Positions 60,202 through 64,000 of a stretch of DNA of 64,000 nt are shown piece by piece. The DNA comes from CAYQDR01 sp964416315 (lineage in GTDB: Bacteria > Methylomirabilota > Methylomirabilia > Rokubacteriales > DASRDR01). A program made the translations under genes and the position numbers. The notes beneath the pieces were generated by a model, which saw nothing but the letters and a program-made list of their open reading frames with translations, made no database searches and was not told where the DNA came from. Where the stretch lies: contig CAYQDR010000007.1 of NCBI GenBank assembly GCA_964416315.1, positions 5,600-69,599 on the forward strand, in the 5' to 3' direction. The first letter of the stretch is position 1, and every line of letters begins with the position of its first letter.

Positions 60202-60312
60202 TCGGGACCCCCCGCACCCCCGCCCCCGATCCACCAGTTCGCCGGGACGGCTCGGGCTCGCGCCCTCGCGACGTCCCGCCCCTCCGGTCGCCTTCGGGGG
60301 GAGGGGAGCCGT
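60199..60312 (-). repeat. Composite repeat: palindromic element carrying a partial copy of the 177-bp repeat
   Basis: The ends match the 51167-51310 family (CATTCGGGACCCCCCGCACC at the left, TTCGGGGGGAGGGGAG at the right). Between them, 60235-60289 matches hairpin II of the 177-bp repeat in reverse orientation: on the minus strand CCGGAGGGGCGGGACG, then CGTCCCGGCGAACTGG. The tip here is GGGC-GCGA-GCCC instead of GGCC-GCA-GGCC, so pairing is kept by compensatory change and the loop becomes a GNRA tetraloop. It covers the leader of sdhA. Confidence 0.7.
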
Positions 60313-60373
60313 AGCCGCCCAGCGCCACCCGACACGGCACACGGCCAGTGGGGGGTTGACACAGGACGTCTCA

Positions 60374-61180
60374 TCAGACGAGCCGGAGATCCCGGATGAC
60401 GCCCATCGAAGCCAGGCGGATGTAGAGGTCGGTCAGCCCCACGCTGATGAGGCTCAGCCAAGCGAACGCGGGATGGTGCTGGTTGAGCTGCGTCACCGCG
60501 TACCACAGCCCGAACCGTCCGGGCGCCCGGGAGAAGGCGTCCAGGTGGCCCCCGCAGAGATGGCGGCAGGAGTGGCAGGAGAAGGTGTAGCACGCGAGCA
60601 GGACGACGTTCGCGACCATGACGAGCGTGCCCACCCCGATGCCGAACCCGTCCGGGAAGCGAAAGGCCAGGATCGCGTCGTAGCCGAGGAACACGATGAG
60701 CACGACGGCGAGGTAGAACGCGTAGCGGTGCACGTTCTGGAAGACGAGCGGGAAGCTCGTCTCGCCCGTGTAACCCGACCGCACGTCGGGCACCGCGCAC
60801 GCGGGCGGCGCCCCCCAGAAGGAGCGGTAGTACGCCTTCCGGTAGTAGTAGCAGGTCAGGCGGAAGAGGGCCGGCACCCAGAGGATCACGAAGGCGGGCG
60901 AGAGGACCCCGACGACCGGGAACGCGGGCATGGGCCCGAGGAGCGGCAGGGTCACGTGCTGGCAGTCGGTCGAGACGCACGGCGAGTAGAACGGCGACAG
61001 GTACGGGGCGGCGTAGTAGTGCGCGTTCTGGAGCGCCGCCCACGTCGAGTAGAGGATGAAGGCACCGAGGCCCGTCACCACGAGGGTCGGCTCGACCCAC
61101 CACGTGTCCCAGCGGAGCGGGCCGGCGACGTGGGTTCGTCCGGTCGCCCCGGTCACCTTGGTCGCGGTGATGCCGTTCAC
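60374..61180 (-). CDS. Succinate dehydrogenase membrane anchor, single-chain 5-TM type
   Basis: 268 aa with five membrane helices. VEPTLVVTGLGAFILYSTWA, YLSPFYSPC, FRLTCYYYRKAYYRSFWGAP, FQNVHRYAFYLAVVLIV and SCHSCRHLCGGHLDAF match the membrane protein found next to sdhAB in actinobacteria and related groups. Conserved His residues in FQNVHRY and CHSCRHLCGGH could be haem or metal ligands. It is followed directly by the composite repeat and sdhA. Called SdhC by context. Confidence 0.8.
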   Translation of the reverse strand: MNGITATKVTGATGRTHVAGPLRWDTWWVEPTLVVTGLGAFILYSTWAALQNAHYYAAPYLSPFYSPCVSTDCQHVTLPLLGPMPAFPVVGVLSPAFVILWVPALFRLTCYYYRKAYYRSFWGAPPACAVPDVRSGYTGETSFPLVFQNVHRYAFYLAVVLIVFLGYDAILAFRFPDGFGIGVGTLVMVANVVLLACYTFSCHSCRHLCGGHLDAFSRAPGRFGLWYAVTQLNQHHPAFAWLSLISVGLTDLYIRLASMGVIRDLRLV

Positions 61181-61222
61181 GGCCTCGCCCTCCGGGAAGA
61201 AATGTGACGATCTCGCTGCGTG

Positions 61223-61402
61223 GGACCGGGCCGAGACCCGAGCAGCCCTGGGACGCAGGGAGGAGGCGGCCCGAGGCGTACTCTCTGTACGTTGAGGGGC
61301 GCCGACGACCCCACCGGAAGGACGGGACGCCCGCGAGGCCGCAGGCCGAGCGTGTCCCGGCGAGCTGGAGGACGCCGGGATGCGACGGGGATCGGGCCGG
61401 GG
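61223..61402 (+). repeat. Structured ~177-bp dispersed repeat, copy 2
   Basis: Gap-free alignment to 57413-57592 with an offset of 3,810 bases. Compared with copy 1, hairpin I has compensatory pairs at 61270/61298 (G-C to C-G), 61268/61300 (C-G to G-C) and 61281/61287 (T-A to C-G), and one lost pair at 61269/61299. Hairpin II has G.T at 61329/61353 where copy 1 has G-C. It lies between the fumarase beta gene and the SDH anchor gene. Inside it no credible gene. Confidence 0.75.
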
Positions 61403-61406
61403 CCGT

Positions 61407-61994
61407 TCACGGTCCCGCCTCCGGGCGCGCGTACTGCTTCATCCCTTCCTCGTAGAGGTCGCCGCCGTGGCAGTCGTTGACGACGATCACCGGGAACCCC
61501 TCGACCTCCAGACGGCGGATGGCCTCGGTCCCGAGGTCCTCGTAGGCCACGATCTCCAGCTTCTTGACGTGCCGGGAGAGGACCGCGCCCGCCCCGCCGA
61601 TCGCGCCGAAGTACACTCCCCGGTACTGGCGAAGGGCGTCCTTCACCGCGGGCCCCCGGTAGCCCTTCCCGATCGTTCCCTTGAGGCCGAGCCGGAGCAG
61701 GGCCGGCGTGTACTTGTCCATGCGGCTGGCGGTCGTCGGGCCGATGGACCCCGCCACGTCACCGGGCCGGGCCGGCGAGGGGCCTGTGTAGTAGATGATC
61801 TGGCCCCGGACGTCGATGGGAAGCGGCTCGCCCTTCTCCAGCAGCGGGAGGAGCCGGCCGTGCGCCGCGTCGCGCGCGGTGTAGAGGACGCCGGTGATCC
61901 GCACGCGGTCGCCGGCCTTGAGCGCCTCGACGTCGGCGTCCGTGAGCGGCGGCCGCACCTCCTTGATGCCGTCAGCGGCCTGCGTGACGCTCAT
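61407..61994 (-). CDS. Fumarate hydratase class I, beta subunit
   Basis: 195 aa from MSVTQAADGIKEVRPPLTDA (ATG 61994, with AAGGAAG upstream). Blocks ALKAGDRVRITGVLYTARDA, IYYTGPSPARPGDVAGSIGP, TTASRMDKYTPALLRLG and FGAIGGAGAVLSRHVKK are those of the beta (C-terminal) part of iron-sulfur fumarases and tartrate dehydratases. With the alpha subunit it hydrates fumarate to malate. Context (mdh, sdh) favours fumarase over tartrate dehydratase. Confidence 0.92.
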   Translation of the reverse strand: MSVTQAADGIKEVRPPLTDADVEALKAGDRVRITGVLYTARDAAHGRLLPLLEKGEPLPIDVRGQIIYYTGPSPARPGDVAGSIGPTTASRMDKYTPALLRLGLKGTIGKGYRGPAVKDALRQYRGVYFGAIGGAGAVLSRHVKKLEIVAYEDLGTEAIRRLEVEGFPVIVVNDCHGGDLYEEGMKQYARPEAGP

Positions 61995-62021
61995 AGCGTC
62001 GCTTCCTTGTGCCGGTTTTCC

Positions 62022-62090
62022 TCGGAGGGGGGCTCCGCCCCCCTTCCGAACCTCCCCCCCTTCGATTGCGCCGGCAAAGCCGGCGCTCGA
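62022..62090 (-). repeat. Two-hairpin dispersed repeat, copy B
   Basis: On the minus strand TCGA-GCGCCGGC-TTT-GCCGGCGC-AA-TCGA (62090-62062) is followed by a GGGGGGAGG tract and a second hairpin with a six-G/six-C stem around GGA. Same order and spacing as copy A at 45767-45838. The fourth base pair of hairpin 1 is C-G here and G-C there. Lies downstream of the fumarase alpha gene on its own strand. The alpha-gene stop itself lies in the loop of another small hairpin (62141-62146 / 62154-62159). Confidence 0.65.
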
Positions 62091-62148
62091 AGCGGAACAC
62101 CAGCCCGCGCGGTAGGTTTCTTCGTCAGCGTCAAACCAAACCGTGCAA

Positions 62149-62991
62149 TCAAAGCACGGCTGCCTTGTGCCGGTGCGCATGGCATTCGATGGTCACCGCC
62201 ACCGGTAGCGAGGTGATGTGGCAGGGGTAGGTCAGGACGTGGATGCCGAACGCGGTCGTGTCGCCGCCGTACCCCTGCGGGCCGATCCCGAGGCGGTTGG
62301 CCCGCTCGAGCAGCTCCTTCTCGAGCGCGTCGAGGAGCGGATCGGGGTTCGGCGAGCCGAGCTCCCGGAAGAGGGCCTTCTTCGACAGGAGCGCGGCCTT
62401 CTCGAACGTGCCCCCCACCCCGACGCCGGCGATGAGCGGGGGGCAGGCGTCGGGACCGGCCGTCCGGATGCACTCGAGGATCCACTCCTTGACGCCCTCG
62501 ATCCCCTCGGCCGGCGTCAGCATCCGGTACTTCGACCGGTTCTCGCACCCCCCGCCCTTCGCCATGACCATGATGCGGAGGTTCGCCCCCGGCCCCACGT
62601 CCACGTGGATCACCGCCGGGGTGTTGTCGCCGGTGTTCTTCCGGTCGAACGGCGACCGCACGATGGACGCGCGGAGGTACCCCTCCGTGTAGCCCTGGCG
62701 CACCCCCGCGTCGATCGCGTCGCCGAGCAACCCGCCCACGACGTGCACGTCCTGGCCCAGCTCCACGAAGGCGACGACGAAGCCCGTGTCCTGACAGTAG
62801 GGGATCTGCTTCGCCTTCGCCAGCTGGGCGTTGTCCTTGAGGATCTGGAGCACCTGCCGGCCCGCCGGGGAGCGCTCGGTCCGGAGCGCCCGATCGAACG
62901 CCCGGAGCATGTCGGGCTCCAGGTCGTAGTTCGCCTCCATGCAGAGCTTCTTCACCGCGTCGGTGATCGCGGAGACGTGGATCTCGCGCAT
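62149..62991 (-). CDS. Fumarate hydratase class I, alpha subunit
   Basis: 280 aa from the ATG at 62991, with GAGG nine bases upstream; an ATG at 63000 would leave almost no spacing. The [4Fe-4S] cysteines are visible in IPYCQDTGFVVAFVELGQD, MAKGGGCENRSKYRML and TYPCHITSLPVAVTIECHAH. SPFDRKNTGDNTPAVIHVDV is the conserved substrate region. Two-subunit fumarases of this kind are oxygen-sensitive. Directly follows mdh (11-base gap). Confidence 0.93.
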   Translation of the reverse strand: MREIHVSAITDAVKKLCMEANYDLEPDMLRAFDRALRTERSPAGRQVLQILKDNAQLAKAKQIPYCQDTGFVVAFVELGQDVHVVGGLLGDAIDAGVRQGYTEGYLRASIVRSPFDRKNTGDNTPAVIHVDVGPGANLRIMVMAKGGGCENRSKYRMLTPAEGIEGVKEWILECIRTAGPDACPPLIAGVGVGGTFEKAALLSKKALFRELGSPNPDPLLDALEKELLERANRLGIGPQGYGGDTTAFGIHVLTYPCHITSLPVAVTIECHAHRHKAAVL

Positions 62992-63002
62992 CGCCGGCAT
63001 CC

Positions 63003-63932
63003 TCAGACCTCGAGCTTGTCCACGAGCTCCCGGACCGCCGCGGCCGAGCGCTTCAGCGCCGCGTCCTCCTCGGGGGTCAGGGTGATCTGGATGACCTGCT
63101 CGATCCCCCGCCGGCCGAGCTTCACGGGCACGCCGACGAAGAGCCCCTGGATCCCGTACTCGCCGTCGAGATAGGCGGCGCAGGGCAGGATCTTCTTCTT
63201 GTCGCGGAGAATCGCCTCCACCATCTCGGCGACCGAGGCCGCGGGCGCGTAGTACGCGCTGCCGGTCTTGAGCAGGTTCACGATCTCGGCCCCGCCGTTC
63301 GCCGTGCGCTTGACGAGCGCCTCGATCCGCTCCTTCGACAGGAGCTCGGTGATCGGGATCCCGGCGACCGTCGAGTAGCGCGGCAACGGCACCATCGTGT
63401 CCCCGTGGCCGCCGAGGACGAAGGCCGTCACGTTCTCGACCGAAACCTCGAGCTCCTGGGCGATGAACGTCCGGAACCGGGCCGAGTCGAGGATGCCCGC
63501 CATCCCGACGACGCGCTGCTTCGGGAATCCCGACGCCTTCCACGCGAGCTGCGCCATCGCGTCGAGGGGGTTCGTGACGACGATGAGGATCGAATCCGGC
63601 GAAAGGTGCGCGACCTCCTGCACCACCTCGCGGACGATGTCCGCGTTCTTGAACAGGAGGTCGTCGCGGCTCATCCCCGGCTTCCGGGCCAGACCCGCGG
63701 TGATCACGACGATGTCGGACCCCGCGGTGTCCTTGTAGTCGTTCGCGCCGGTGAGCCGGCAGTCGTAGCGGTGGATCGGTCCGGCCTCGAAGAGGTCGAG
63801 GGCCTTGCCCTGCGGGAGCCCGTCGATGACGTCGGTCAGGACGACATCCGCGAGCTCCCGCTCGACGATGTACTGGGCGGTCGTCGCGCCGACATTCCCC
63901 GCCCCCACCACCGTAACCTTTGCCCTGGCCAT
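63003..63932 (-). CDS. mdh: Malate dehydrogenase (LDH-like type)
   Basis: 309 aa, ATG with GAGGGGG upstream. KVTVVGAGNVGATTAQYIVE binds NAD; GLARKPGMSRDDLLFKN has the substrate Arg pair; VTNPLDAMAQLAW and FVLGGHGDTMVPLPRYSTVA hold the catalytic Asp/His region. This is the tetrameric bacterial MDH type related to lactate dehydrogenase; the Arg in the first motif region favours malate. First gene of the TCA block in transcription order. Confidence 0.96.
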   Translation of the reverse strand: MARAKVTVVGAGNVGATTAQYIVERELADVVLTDVIDGLPQGKALDLFEAGPIHRYDCRLTGANDYKDTAGSDIVVITAGLARKPGMSRDDLLFKNADIVREVVQEVAHLSPDSILIVVTNPLDAMAQLAWKASGFPKQRVVGMAGILDSARFRTFIAQELEVSVENVTAFVLGGHGDTMVPLPRYSTVAGIPITELLSKERIEALVKRTANGGAEIVNLLKTGSAYYAPAASVAEMVEAILRDKKKILPCAAYLDGEYGIQGLFVGVPVKLGRRGIEQVIQITLTPEEDAALKRSAAAVRELVDKLEV

Positions 63933-63957
63933 GTTCGTCCCCCTCGCGCCGCGGGTC

Positions 63958-63986
63958 CTTATACTCTGTCCGTCGCTGGGAGTCGG
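63958..63986 (-). promoter_or_regulatory. Possible promoter of the mdh-fum-sdh-frd-suc block
   Basis: On the minus strand TATAAG (63963-63958) is a good -10 about 25 bases before the mdh start; a weak -35 (CCGACT) lies 17 bases further up. The gene upstream is outside the window. Confidence 0.4.
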
Positions 63987-64000
63987 GGAGAGAATAGCAC

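Noticed and set aside
1..64000. tRNA, rRNA, CRISPR array, integrase or transposase genes
   Set aside because: None was recognised by eye on either strand. The repeats found are dispersed palindromes, not spaced direct repeats.

Overview
The window is about 64 kb of very GC-rich DNA, densely coded and almost entirely on the minus strand. The organism is probably an uncultivated Gram-negative soil or groundwater bacterium. Features that suggest this are the outer-membrane polysaccharide export genes, the high GC, the two-subunit class I fumarase, a lactate-dehydrogenase-like malate dehydrogenase and the mixed SDH/FRD locus. Candidatus Rokubacteria / Methylomirabilota is my best guess, but that is inference only; the window has no rRNA or marker gene that settles it.

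Region 1 (1-42,190) is an exopolysaccharide (EPS) locus. It opens with the 3' part of a plus-strand heparinase II/III-type polysaccharide lyase. The rest is one long minus-strand run that starts at a divergent promoter region near 42.2 kb. In transcription order it holds a beta-barrel protein, a Wza-like SLBB export protein, a Wzz-like chain-length protein, a CpsD-like tyrosine kinase, an O-antigen-ligase/TPR protein and a NusG-family antiterminator. A RiPP (lasso-peptide-like) cassette follows: B2 protease, PqqD-like B1, lasso-cyclase-like protein, candidate precursor, HPr-kinase-like protein and nucleotidyltransferase, then an asparagine synthase. After that come glycosyltransferases (including a GT4-GT2 and a GT4-phosphoglycosyltransferase fusion), sugar epimerases, a carbamoyltransferase, a geranylgeranyl-reductase-like flavoprotein, a Wzm/Wzt ABC exporter, more glycosyltransferases and a second Wzy/ligase-like membrane protein. 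The distal end has a broken second copy of the B2 protease beside an island of lower GC carrying one more glycosyltransferase.

Region 2 (42.2-49.1 kb) is regulatory and accessory. It contains a plus-strand CHASE2-nucleotide cyclase-PilZ sensor, a FecR-domain secreted protein, a second shorter SLBB export protein and a multi-spanning GT-C-like membrane protein.

Region 3 (49.1-64.0 kb) is central carbon metabolism, all minus strand: mdh, two-subunit fumarase, succinate dehydrogenase (5-TM anchor, SdhA, SdhB), a separate E. coli-type fumarate reductase FrdABCD, sucC, sucD, ndk, then biotin carboxylase and biotin carrier subunits. Its intergenic gaps hold several families of dispersed structured repeats. 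One is about 177 bp, present in two gap-free copies plus a partial third copy, and its stems show compensatory base changes.

Most likely highlights: the kinase- and nucleotidyltransferase-containing RiPP cassette embedded in an EPS operon together with its small precursor, and the structured repeat family in the TCA region.
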